64,000 nt of DNA from contig NZ_LMHA01000002.1 in NCBI RefSeq assembly GCF_001427635.1, positions 852,336 to 916,335 on the forward strand, in the 5' to 3' direction. The notes beneath the pieces were generated by a model. The model ran no database searches and had not been told where the DNA came from. It worked only from the letters and a program-made list of their open reading frames with translations. A program made the translations under genes and the position numbers. This DNA is from Pseudoxanthomonas sp. Root65. Lineage in GTDB: Bacteria > Pseudomonadota > Gammaproteobacteria > Xanthomonadales > Xanthomonadaceae. Below, piece by piece: positions 24,993 to 33,164 of this stretch; the stretch's first letter is position 1; every line of letters begins with the position of its first letter.

Positions 24993-26486
24993 ATGGATTT
25001 GGTCGCCGGGATTGATGCGGGCACGCAGAGCCTGAAGGTGGTGGTCTATGACCCCGCCGCGCGCGTGATCGTGGCCAGCGCCAGCGAGCCGCTGGCGCTG
25101 ATGAGCGGGGACGATGGCCGTCGCGAGCAGCATCCGGCCGATTGGGTGGTGGCGATGCGGGTCTGCTTCGCGCGCCTGGAGCCTGCGGTGCGCGCGCGCA
25201 TCGGCGCACTGGCGGTCTCCGGGCAGCAGCACGGCTTCGTGCCGGTGGACGCGGCCGGCGAGGTGCTGGCACCGGCCAAGCTGTGGTGCGACACCAGCAC
25301 CACGGCCGAGTGCGAGCACATCATGGCCGCAGTGGGCGGTGCCACGCGCACCATCGCCCTGGCCGGCAATCCGATCCTGGCCGGGTACACGGCGTCCAAG
25401 CTGCCGTGGACTAAAACGCATCGACCGGACGCCTACGGGCAGCTGGCAACCATCCTGCTGCCGCACGACTACCTCAACTTCGTGCTCACCGGGCAGCGCT
25501 TCTGCGAGTACGGCGACGCGTCCGGCACCGGCTGGCTGGATGTGCGCACGCGCACCTGGTCGGCCGATCTGCTGCGCGCCACCGATCCGGAGCGTGATCT
25601 CGCCGACTGCCTGCCGCCGATCGCGGCGCCCGATGCGCTGTTCGACATCGATTCCGCCACGGCGTCTCAGCTGGGCCTGCCCGCCACGGTCAAGGTCGCG
25701 GTCGGCGGCGGCGACAACATGATGGCGGCCATCGGCACCGGCTGCGTGGAAGAGGGCCGGCTAGCGATGAGCCTGGGCACCTCCGGCACGCTGTTCGCCT
25801 ATTCCGACACGCCGGTAGTGGATCCGCAGGGCGCTTGGGCGGCCTTCTGTTCGTCCACCGGTGGCTGGCTGCCGCTGATCTGCACGATGAACTGCACGGT
25901 GGCGACCGAACAGGTGGCCAGCGCCTTCGGCTTCAGCTCGCGCGAGGGCGATGCCCACCTGCATGCCACGCCACCGGGTGCGGACGGTCTGGTGATGCTG
26001 CCGTTCCTCAATGGCGAACGCACGCCGGACCTGCCGCGCGGCAAGGGCGTGCTGGCCGGCATCGACACCATCAACATGACGCCGGCGCACGTCTACCGCG
26101 CCGCCATGGAGGGCGCCACCTACAGCCTGAAGTACGGCTACGACGCGTTCGTGCGTGCGGGCATGCGCTTCGAGCGCATCGTGCTGACCGGCGGCGGCAG
26201 CAACAGCGCGGCCTGGCGGCAACTGGTGGCCGACGTGTTCGGGCTGCCGGTCGACGTGCCCGCGCAGGCCGAGGGCGCCGCGCTGGGCGCGGCCCTGCAG
26301 GCGCTGTGGGCACGGGGCCGCGCGCAAGCGCAAGGTGCCTCCATCGCCGACATCACCCGCGAACACATCGCCATCGATCCCGCGCTGTCCGCCACGCCCG
26401 ATCCCGCGCGCACGCCGGCGTATGCCGCGGCTTACCAGCGCTTCCTCCACTACTTAGACGCCGTCTCGCCGCTGCAGCGCGGCTGA
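24993..26486 (+). CDS. xylB: Xylulokinase
   Basis: XylB phosphorylates D-xylulose to xylulose 5-phosphate for the pentose phosphate pathway. This is a FGGY-family kinase of 497 residues. It has GIDAGTQSLKVVV at the N terminus (phosphate-binding), SGQQHGFVPVD, the GGGDNMMAAIGTGCV segment and the C-terminal adenosine site LTGGGSNSAAWRQLVADV. ATG 24993 has GGAGG 9 bases upstream. It is first in the xylB-xylA-transporter-GH3 operon under a LacI-type operator. Length and motifs are normal. Confidence 0.95.
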   Translation: MDLVAGIDAGTQSLKVVVYDPAARVIVASASEPLALMSGDDGRREQHPADWVVAMRVCFARLEPAVRARIGALAVSGQQHGFVPVDAAGEVLAPAKLWCDTSTTAECEHIMAAVGGATRTIALAGNPILAGYTASKLPWTKTHRPDAYGQLATILLPHDYLNFVLTGQRFCEYGDASGTGWLDVRTRTWSADLLRATDPERDLADCLPPIAAPDALFDIDSATASQLGLPATVKVAVGGGDNMMAAIGTGCVEEGRLAMSLGTSGTLFAYSDTPVVDPQGAWAAFCSSTGGWLPLICTMNCTVATEQVASAFGFSSREGDAHLHATPPGADGLVMLPFLNGERTPDLPRGKGVLAGIDTINMTPAHVYRAAMEGATYSLKYGYDAFVRAGMRFERIVLTGGGSNSAAWRQLVADVFGLPVDVPAQAEGAALGAALQALWARGRAQAQGASIADITREHIAIDPALSATPDPARTPAYAAAYQRFLHYLDAVSPLQRG

Positions 26487-26527
26487 CGTTTCCCCCGACA
26501 CATGCCTAACCACAGGACCCTCGCATC

Positions 26528-27862
26528 ATGAGCACCCAGCCCTTCATCGGCGCCAAGGAATATTTCCCCGGCATCGGCCGCATCCCGTTCGAGGGCCGCG
26601 GCTCGGACAATCCGCTGGCCTTCAAGGTCTATGACGCGCAGAAGAAGATCGGTGGCAAGACCATGCAGGAGCACCTGCGTTTCGCGGTCTGCTACTGGCA
26701 CACCTTCTGCAACGCCGGCCACGATCCGTTCGGCCCGGGCACGCGCCATTTCCCGTGGGAGGCCGGCTCGCCGATGGCCACCGCCGAAGCCAAGGTCGAT
26801 GCGGCGTTCGAGTTCTTCACCAAGCTGGGCGTGCCGTACTGGTGCTTCCACGACATCGACCTGGCGCCGGATGCCGACGACATCGGCCAGTACGAGAAGA
26901 ACCTCAAGCACATGGTGGCGCTGGCCAAGACGCGCCAGGACGCCACCGGCATCAAGCTGCTGTGGGGCACGGCCAACCTGTTCTCGCATCCGCGCTACAT
27001 GAACGGTGCGTCCACCAACCCCGATTTCGCGGTGGTCGCCCGCGCGGCGGTGCAGGTGAAGGCCGCACTCGATGCCACCGTCGAACTGGGCGGCGAGCAT
27101 TATGTGTTCTGGGGCGGTCGCGAAGGCTATGCCTCGCTGGTCAACACGCAGATGAAGCGCGAGGTGGAACACTTCGCCCGCTTCCTGACCATGGCGCGCG
27201 ACTACGGCCGCAGCATCGGCTTGAAGGGCAACTTCCTGATCGAGCCCAAGCCGATGGAGCCGATGAAGCACCAGTACGACTTCGACAGCGCCACCGTGGC
27301 CGGCTTCCTGAAGGAACACGGGCTGGCGAAGGATTTCAAGCTCAACATCGAGGCCAACCACGCCACGCTGTCGGGCCATACCTTCGAGCACGACCTGCAG
27401 GTGGCGTCCGACCACGGCCTGCTGGGCAGCATCGACGCCAATCGCGGCAATGCGCAGAACGGCTGGGATACCGACCAGTTCCCGACCGACCTGTACGACA
27501 CGGTCGGCGCGATGCTGGTGGTGCTGCGCCAGGGCGGGCTGGAAGGCGGCCTGAACTTCGACGCCAAGGTGCGTCGCGAATCGACGGATCTGGAAGACCT
27601 GTTCATCGCCCACATCGGCGGCATGGACGCGTTCGCGCGTGGTCTGGAAGTGGCGCACGCGTTGCTCATCGAGTCGCCGTGGGAACAGTGGCGCGCCGAG
27701 CGCTACGCCAGCTTCGACAGCGGCAAGGGCAAGGACTTCGAGAACGGCACGCTGGGTCTGGCTGATCTTGCCGCGCTGGCGGCCGGGCAGGGCGAGCCGA
27801 AGCAGGTGAGCGGCAAGCAGGAGCGCTACGAGAACCTGCTCAACCAGTACCTGCTGCGCTGA
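26528..27862 (+). CDS. xylA: Xylose isomerase
   Basis: XylA converts D-xylose to D-xylulose in the cytoplasm with two divalent metals. The 444-residue product has the class II-type signature series: [16 protein letters not shown] segment ([15 protein letters not shown]), [11 protein letters not shown] with the catalytic His-Asp, [27 protein letters not shown] with a metal-ligand Glu, [18 protein letters not shown] and [19 protein letters not shown]. Length is that of class II isomerases. It follows xylB by 41 bp and is followed by the symporter gene. The assignment is secure. Confidence 0.97.
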   Translation: MSTQPFIGAKEYFPGIGRIPFEGRGSDNPLAFKVYDAQKKIGGKTMQEHLRFAVCYWHTFCNAGHDPFGPGTRHFPWEAGSPMATAEAKVDAAFEFFTKLGVPYWCFHDIDLAPDADDIGQYEKNLKHMVALAKTRQDATGIKLLWGTANLFSHPRYMNGASTNPDFAVVARAAVQVKAALDATVELGGEHYVFWGGREGYASLVNTQMKREVEHFARFLTMARDYGRSIGLKGNFLIEPKPMEPMKHQYDFDSATVAGFLKEHGLAKDFKLNIEANHATLSGHTFEHDLQVASDHGLLGSIDANRGNAQNGWDTDQFPTDLYDTVGAMLVVLRQGGLEGGLNFDAKVRRESTDLEDLFIAHIGGMDAFARGLEVAHALLIESPWEQWRAERYASFDSGKGKDFENGTLGLADLAALAAGQGEPKQVSGKQERYENLLNQYLLR

Positions 27863-27906
27863 ACGCGCCGCGCATCGACACACCAGCATTGGGGAAGGGG
27901 AAGGCG

Positions 27907-29319
27907 ATGAACCAGGCAATGACCGGGGGAGAGAACACCAGGCTGATTATCCTGATCAGCCTGGTCGCGACGATCGGCGGCTTCCTGTTCGGCTTCGACA
28001 GCGGGGTCATAAACGGCACCGTGGACGGGCTGAAGGTGGCCTTCGGGTCCGATGCGGCGGTGACCGGATTCAACGTGGCGTCCATGCTGCTGGGCTGCGC
28101 CGTCGGCGCCTGGTTCGCGGGGACGCTGGCCGACCGCTACGGTCGGCGGACGATGTTGCTGTGGTCGGCGGTGTTCTTCCTCGTCTCCGCATGGGGCTCG
28201 GGCATCGCGACGTCGTCGGTCGAGTTCGTGGTGTACCGGATCATCGGCGGATTCGCGGTCGGCGCCGCCAGCGTCATGTCGCCTGCCTACATCAGCGAGG
28301 TTTCGCCGGCGCGCTACCGCGGGCGCCTGGCCACGGTGCAGCAGATTGCGATCATCTCGGGCCTGTTCGCGGCGTTCCTCAGCAACTATTTCCTGGCCAA
28401 GTTCGCCAGTTCCTCGCTGGCCCCGCTGTGGCTCGGGTATGAAGCGTGGCGCTGGATGTTCTGGGTGGAGATCCTGCCGGCGACGTTGTTCCTGGGCGCG
28501 CTGCTGTTCATCCCCGAGAGTCCGCGCTACCTGGCCGCCAAGGGCAGGAAGGAGCAGGCGCTCGCCGTGTTGAAGCGGCTCTATGGCGACGCGACCGGGG
28601 TGCGCAAGCTGGCCGAGATCGATGCGTCGCTCGCGTCGGACCACCATGCGCCGCGGCTGTCCGACCTGATCAGCAAGGCCACCGGCAAGGTGCGCCCCAT
28701 CGTCTGGGTGGGCATCGGCCTGGCTACGTTCCAGCAGCTGGTCGGTATCAACGTGGTGTTCTATTACGGCGCGGTGTTGTGGCAGGCCGTGGGCTTCTCC
28801 GAGAACGACGCGCTGCTGATCAACGTCATCTCCGGTGCGTTGAGCATCGGCGCCTGCGTCGTCTCGATGCTGCTGGTCGACCGCATCGGCCGCAAGCCGC
28901 TGCTGTGGACGGGGTCGGCCGGCATGGCCGTGACGCTGGGGCTGGTGGCCTTCGCGTTCTCCACCGGCACGCTGGATGCCGCCGGCAAGCTGCAACTGTC
29001 CGACAACATGGGCGTGCTGGCGCTGGTGGCGGCCAACCTCTACGTGGTGTTCTTCAACCTGTCTTGGGGCCCGGTGATGTGGGTGATGCTGGGCGAGATG
29101 TTCCCCAACCAGATCCGCGGCTCGGGCCTGGCGGTGGCCGGGCTGGCGCAGTGGAGCGCGAACTTCCTGATCACCTGGACGTTCCCCATGCTGCTCACGG
29201 GGATCGGCCTGGCCGGCGCCTACGGCCTTTACACGCTGGCGGCTGCGATCTCGGTGCTCTTCGTGCTGAAGTATGTTCACGAGACCAAAGGTCGTGAACT
29301 GGAGCAGATGGAAGGATGA
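27907..29319 (+). CDS. MFS sugar:proton symporter, XylE-like
   Basis: A 470-residue sugar-porter-family transporter with twelve helices, probably importing xylose or short xylo-oligosaccharides. Typical motifs are FGFDSGVINGTVDG in helix 1, GTLADRYGRRTML, PESPRYLAAKGR between the halves, QQLVGINVVFYYG in helix 7 and a C-terminal VHETKGRELEQME-type end. ATG 27907 follows GGGGAAGGGGAAGG; a TTG at 27889 is less likely. Its stop overlaps the GH3 start by ATGA. A separate GPH-type symporter lies at 41847, so the locus has two inner-membrane entry routes. The exact substrate is inferred from context. Confidence 0.9.
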   Translation: MNQAMTGGENTRLIILISLVATIGGFLFGFDSGVINGTVDGLKVAFGSDAAVTGFNVASMLLGCAVGAWFAGTLADRYGRRTMLLWSAVFFLVSAWGSGIATSSVEFVVYRIIGGFAVGAASVMSPAYISEVSPARYRGRLATVQQIAIISGLFAAFLSNYFLAKFASSSLAPLWLGYEAWRWMFWVEILPATLFLGALLFIPESPRYLAAKGRKEQALAVLKRLYGDATGVRKLAEIDASLASDHHAPRLSDLISKATGKVRPIVWVGIGLATFQQLVGINVVFYYGAVLWQAVGFSENDALLINVISGALSIGACVVSMLLVDRIGRKPLLWTGSAGMAVTLGLVAFAFSTGTLDAAGKLQLSDNMGVLALVAANLYVVFFNLSWGPVMWVMLGEMFPNQIRGSGLAVAGLAQWSANFLITWTFPMLLTGIGLAGAYGLYTLAAAISVLFVLKYVHETKGRELEQMEG

Positions 29320-31883
29320 AGACGATGAACCTCCGCAAGATCCCGCGCGCCCGCGGCGGCCTGCTGCTGGCCGCCCTGGTGCTGGCCCTGGGCGCCTGCA
29401 AGGGCGACGACAAGGCGGCGGCGCCCGCTGCCGCGCCCGACACCAACCCGTGGCCGCAGGTCGCCTGGCCGCTGGCCGAAGACGCCGCGCTCGAAAAGCG
29501 CATCACCGACCTGATGGCCACGATGACGGTGGAGGAAAAGGTCGGCCAGCTGGTGCAGGGCGACATCGCGAGCATTACGCCGGAGGACCTGCGCAAATAC
29601 CGTCTGGGCTCGATCCTGGCGGGCGGCAACTCCGATCCCGGCGGCCGCTACGACGCCACGCCGGCCGAGTGGCTGGCGCTGGCCGATGCGTTCTATGACG
29701 CCTCGATGGACACCTCGCAGGGCGGCAAGGCGATCCCGGTGATCTTCGGCATCGATGCCGTGCACGGGCAGAGCAACATCGTCGGCGCCACCTTGTTCCC
29801 GCACAACATCGGCCTGGGCGCGGCGCGCAATCCCGAGCTGCTGCGCCGGATCGGCGAGATCACCGCGCTGGAAACGCGCGCCACCGGCATGGAGTGGACG
29901 TTCGCACCGACCGTCGCCGTGCCGCAGGATGACCGCTGGGGCCGCACTTACGAAGGCTATTCGGAATCGCCGGAGGTGGTGGCGAGTTATTCCGCGGCGG
30001 TGGTCGAAGGCCTGCAGGGCAAGGTCGGAACGCCGGACTTCCTGGACGGTCGCCACGTGATCGCCTCGGTCAAGCACTTCCTCGGCGATGGCGGTACCAC
30101 CAACGGCAAGGATCAGGGCGATACGAAGATCGGCGAAGCCGAGCTGGTGCGCATCCACGCCGCCGGCTACCCGCCGGCGATCGCCGCGGGCGCACAGACG
30201 GCGATGGCCTCGTTCAACAGCGTCAACGGCGAGAAGATGCACGGCCACAAGCCGTACCTGACCGATGCGCTGAAAGGGCGGATGAACTTCGGCGGCTTCG
30301 TCGTCGGCGACTGGAACGGCCACGGCCAAGTGAAGGGCTGCACGAATACCGATTGCCCGGCCACGATCAACGCCGGCCTGGACATGGCGATGGCCTCGGA
30401 CAGCTGGAAGGGCTTCTACGAGAGCACGCTGGCGGCGGTGAAGGCCGGCACCATCACCCAGGCCCGGCTGGACGATGCGGTGCGCCGCATCCTGCGGGTG
30501 AAGTTCCGCCTGGGCCTGTTCGAGGCCGGCAAGCCGTCGTCGCGTGCCGTGGGTGGCCAGTTCGCCCTGCTCGGCGCGCCGGAGCATCGTGCGGTCGCAC
30601 GGCAGGCGGTGCGCGAATCGCTGGTGCTGCTGAAGAACGCGGGCGGCGTGCTGCCGCTGGCGCCGAAGCAGCGCATCCTCGTCGCCGGCGATGGTGCGAA
30701 CGATGTCGGCAAGCAGGCCGGCGGCTGGACGCTCAACTGGCAGGGCACCGGCACCACGCGCAAGGACTTCCCCAACGCCGACTCGATCTACGAGGGCATC
30801 GCGCAGCAGGCCAAGGCGGCCGGTGGCGAAGCGATCCTCGCCGTCGACGGCAAGTACACGCAGAAGCCCGACGTGGCGGTGGTGGTGTTCGGCGAGAACC
30901 CGTATGCCGAATTCCAGGGCGACCTGCCGACGCTGCTGTACAAGCCGGGCGACGACACCGATCTGGCGCTGATCAAGCGGCTGAAGGCCGACGGCATTCC
31001 GGTGGTGGCGGTGTTCCTCAGCGGCCGCCCGCTGTGGATGAATCGCGAGATCAATGCGGCCGATGCGTTCGTGGCGGCGTGGCTGCCGGGGTCGGAAGGT
31101 GGCGGCATCGCCGACGTGCTGCTGCGCAAGGTCGACGACAGCGTGCAGCACGACTTCAAGGGCAAGCTGAGTTTCAGCTGGCCGCGCACGGCCGTGCAGT
31201 ACGCCAACAATGTGGGACAGGATGGTTACGACCCGGTGTTCGCGTTCGGCTACGGCCTGACTTACGCCGACAAGGGCGACCTGGCCGCGTTGCCGGAAGA
31301 CTCGGGTGTGACCGGCGATGAAGGTGCACCGGGCGTGTTCTTCGCGCGCGGCGACACCGGCGCCGGCATCGCGATGCGACTGGAAACCGCCGACGGGCAG
31401 GGCGTCACCGTCACCAAGGTGCCTGAAGCCTTGGAGGGCGACCTGTTGCGCGCGACCGGCGTGGACCATCTGGCGCAGGAAGACGCGCGTCGCTTCGCCT
31501 GGTCCGGCAAGGGCGAGGCGACCGTCGCGTTGCCGTCGCACACCGCGCTCGACCTTCAGCGTGAAAGCAACGGCGACGTGATGCTGCTGACCACACTGCG
31601 CGTGGATGCGGCGCCGACCGGGGATGCCTGGCTCTCCGTCGGGTGCGGCACCGGTTGCTCTGCGCGGATCGCGATCGCGCCGACGCTGGCCACGCTGCCG
31701 GTCGGGCAGTGGACGCGTGTCGGTGTGCCCCTGAAGTGCCTGGCCAAGGCCGGTGCCGATGTCGGCAAGTTGGATCGCCCCTGGGCCATCGGTACCGCGG
31801 GGACGATGACCGTCTCCGTGTCCCGCGTGGCGCTGGGTGCGTTGAACGAAGCCGAGGCCACCGTCGCATGCCCGGGCGCGTGA
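29316..31883 (+). CDS. GH3 beta-glucosidase/exoglucosidase lipoprotein (Cel3D-like)
   Basis: The 855-residue product starts with a lipoprotein signal peptide with lipobox LALGAC, so it is probably anchored in the outer membrane facing the periplasm. The GH3 catalytic domain has ITDLMATMTVEEKVGQL, FGIDAVHGQSN, the nucleophile Asp332 in VVGDWNGHGQV, and the second GH3 domain (LVLLKNAGGVLPL...). The C-terminal 200 residues form a beta-rich add-on. It most resembles cellodextrinase-type Cel3 enzymes, so it may release glucose from beta-glucans rather than xylose. In a xylan locus that is a mixed specificity. It has an ATGA overlap with the symporter gene. Family is sure, substrate moderate. Confidence 0.88.
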   Translation: MKTMNLRKIPRARGGLLLAALVLALGACKGDDKAAAPAAAPDTNPWPQVAWPLAEDAALEKRITDLMATMTVEEKVGQLVQGDIASITPEDLRKYRLGSILAGGNSDPGGRYDATPAEWLALADAFYDASMDTSQGGKAIPVIFGIDAVHGQSNIVGATLFPHNIGLGAARNPELLRRIGEITALETRATGMEWTFAPTVAVPQDDRWGRTYEGYSESPEVVASYSAAVVEGLQGKVGTPDFLDGRHVIASVKHFLGDGGTTNGKDQGDTKIGEAELVRIHAAGYPPAIAAGAQTAMASFNSVNGEKMHGHKPYLTDALKGRMNFGGFVVGDWNGHGQVKGCTNTDCPATINAGLDMAMASDSWKGFYESTLAAVKAGTITQARLDDAVRRILRVKFRLGLFEAGKPSSRAVGGQFALLGAPEHRAVARQAVRESLVLLKNAGGVLPLAPKQRILVAGDGANDVGKQAGGWTLNWQGTGTTRKDFPNADSIYEGIAQQAKAAGGEAILAVDGKYTQKPDVAVVVFGENPYAEFQGDLPTLLYKPGDDTDLALIKRLKADGIPVVAVFLSGRPLWMNREINAADAFVAAWLPGSEGGGIADVLLRKVDDSVQHDFKGKLSFSWPRTAVQYANNVGQDGYDPVFAFGYGLTYADKGDLAALPEDSGVTGDEGAPGVFFARGDTGAGIAMRLETADGQGVTVTKVPEALEGDLLRATGVDHLAQEDARRFAWSGKGEATVALPSHTALDLQRESNGDVMLLTTLRVDAAPTGDAWLSVGCGTGCSARIAIAPTLATLPVGQWTRVGVPLKCLAKAGADVGKLDRPWAIGTAGTMTVSVSRVALGALNEAEATVACPGA

Positions 31884-31901
31884 GCCCCGTGCATCCGCAG
31901 T

Positions 31902-31928
31902 CGATGACGCCGCAGGCCGGCGTCATCG
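31902..31928. terminator. Hairpin between convergent GH3 and lacI copy 2 genes
   Basis: CGATGACGCC (31902-31911) pairs perfectly with GGCGTCATCG (31919-31928) around a 7-base loop. No T-run follows on either strand, so it may be a bidirectional, Rho-assisted or protective 3' structure rather than a classic terminator. Confidence 0.45.
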
Positions 31929-31989
31929 GGGCGTCGGTCCTCCGCCTGCGTGACCCGGGGACGGGAGCCGCGTGAGCGCCCGCCGCGCG

Positions 31990-33051
31990 CTATCGCCGCT
32001 TGGGGGGCACTGCCACCGAATCGCGGACGACCAGCCGGTGCGGCACCACGTGGTCCATCAGCACGCGCGTGCTGTCGGTCCTGCGCTTGATGCCGCGCAG
32101 CAGGATGTCGATGGCCGCGTTGGCCATCGACGCGATCGGCTGGTGGATGGTGGTCAGTTCCGGCCAGACGGTGGTGGCCGCCGAGGTGTCGTCGAAGCCG
32201 ACCACCGACAGGTCGCGCGGCACGTCCAGGCCGCGACGATGCGCCACCGAGATCGCCGCCGCGCCCATGTCGTCGTTGCTGGCGAAGATGGCGGTCGGCG
32301 GCTTGCGATGGGCCAGCAGTTTCTCTGCGGCCTTCAGGCCGGAGCGGTAGGTATAGTCGCCCTGCTGGACGAGGGCGGGCTCGACCTCCAGCCCGGCCTC
32401 GTGCAGGGCGGTGATGAAGCCGTCGTAGCGCCGCGAACTGGCGCTCAGGTCGCTGCGTCCGCGGATGAAGCCGATCCGGCTGTGGCCTTGCTGGATCAGG
32501 TGTTCGGCCATTTCCCGGCCAGCGCGGAAATCGTCGATCCGCACGCACGAGATGTCGTCGCTGAAGCGGCCGGAAGCGATGGCGACCACCGGGATGCCGG
32601 CCTTGACGAGTTCGGTCACCGCCGCGCGCGATTCGCACAGCGGCGGCGGCAGGATCACGCCGTCGACGCGCCCGGCCAGCGCACGCGCGGCCTTGCGTTC
32701 GGCTTCGGCATCCAGGTCGTCCCAGTAGTCGATCACCAGTTGCACGGCGGTGCGCGAGGCGACACGCAGCAGGCCCACCAGCAGTTCGCGCAGATAGGCG
32801 CCGCTGGGATTGGTGTAGATCAGCGCGATGCGCGTGTGCTGCGCGGCGGCCAGCGAGCTGGCGGCCAGGTTGGGCGTGTAGTCGAGTTCCCGGACGGCGC
32901 GCATGACGCGCTCGCGGGTGGCGTCGCGGACCTTGCCCTGGTTGTTGATCACCCGCGACACGGTCATCGGCGACACACCCGCCAGGGCGGCCACCTCATC
33001 GATCGTCACGCCGCTGCTCTTGCGGCGGATCGACTTCTTCGGCTTGTCCAA
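31990..33051 (-). CDS. LacI-family repressor of the xylan locus, copy 2
   Basis: This 353-residue LacI regulator is a paralogue of the one at 15910-16968: the same VTIDEVAALAGVSPMTVSRV helix-turn-helix, PNLAASSLAAAQHTRIALIYTNPS-like core and DVPRDLSVVGFDD. The effector domains differ more. Chosen start: TTG 33051 (DKPKKSIRRKSSG follows), with a GAAGGGA ribosome site 8 bases upstream. The longer open frame to 33687 runs through the divergent alpha-glucuronidase gene and is not credible. It is divergent from that gene and its operator (33166-33179). It may respond to a different ligand, such as a glucuronate-decorated oligomer, than copy 1. Confidence 0.88.
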   Translation of the reverse strand: MDKPKKSIRRKSSGVTIDEVAALAGVSPMTVSRVINNQGKVRDATRERVMRAVRELDYTPNLAASSLAAAQHTRIALIYTNPSGAYLRELLVGLLRVASRTAVQLVIDYWDDLDAEAERKAARALAGRVDGVILPPPLCESRAAVTELVKAGIPVVAIASGRFSDDISCVRIDDFRAGREMAEHLIQQGHSRIGFIRGRSDLSASSRRYDGFITALHEAGLEVEPALVQQGDYTYRSGLKAAEKLLAHRKPPTAIFASNDDMGAAAISVAHRRGLDVPRDLSVVGFDDTSAATTVWPELTTIHQPIASMANAAIDILLRGIKRRTDSTRVLMDHVVPHRLVVRDSVAVPPKRR

Positions 33052-33164
33052 TACGCGTTCCCTTCTTCCACGATGGCGGCGCCGCACGGCGATGGGCCGG
33101 CACGGAGCGGGTACCAGGGGGGATGATGGAACAGTTCGCGCCCGCCTGTCCCCTGGACATCCGA

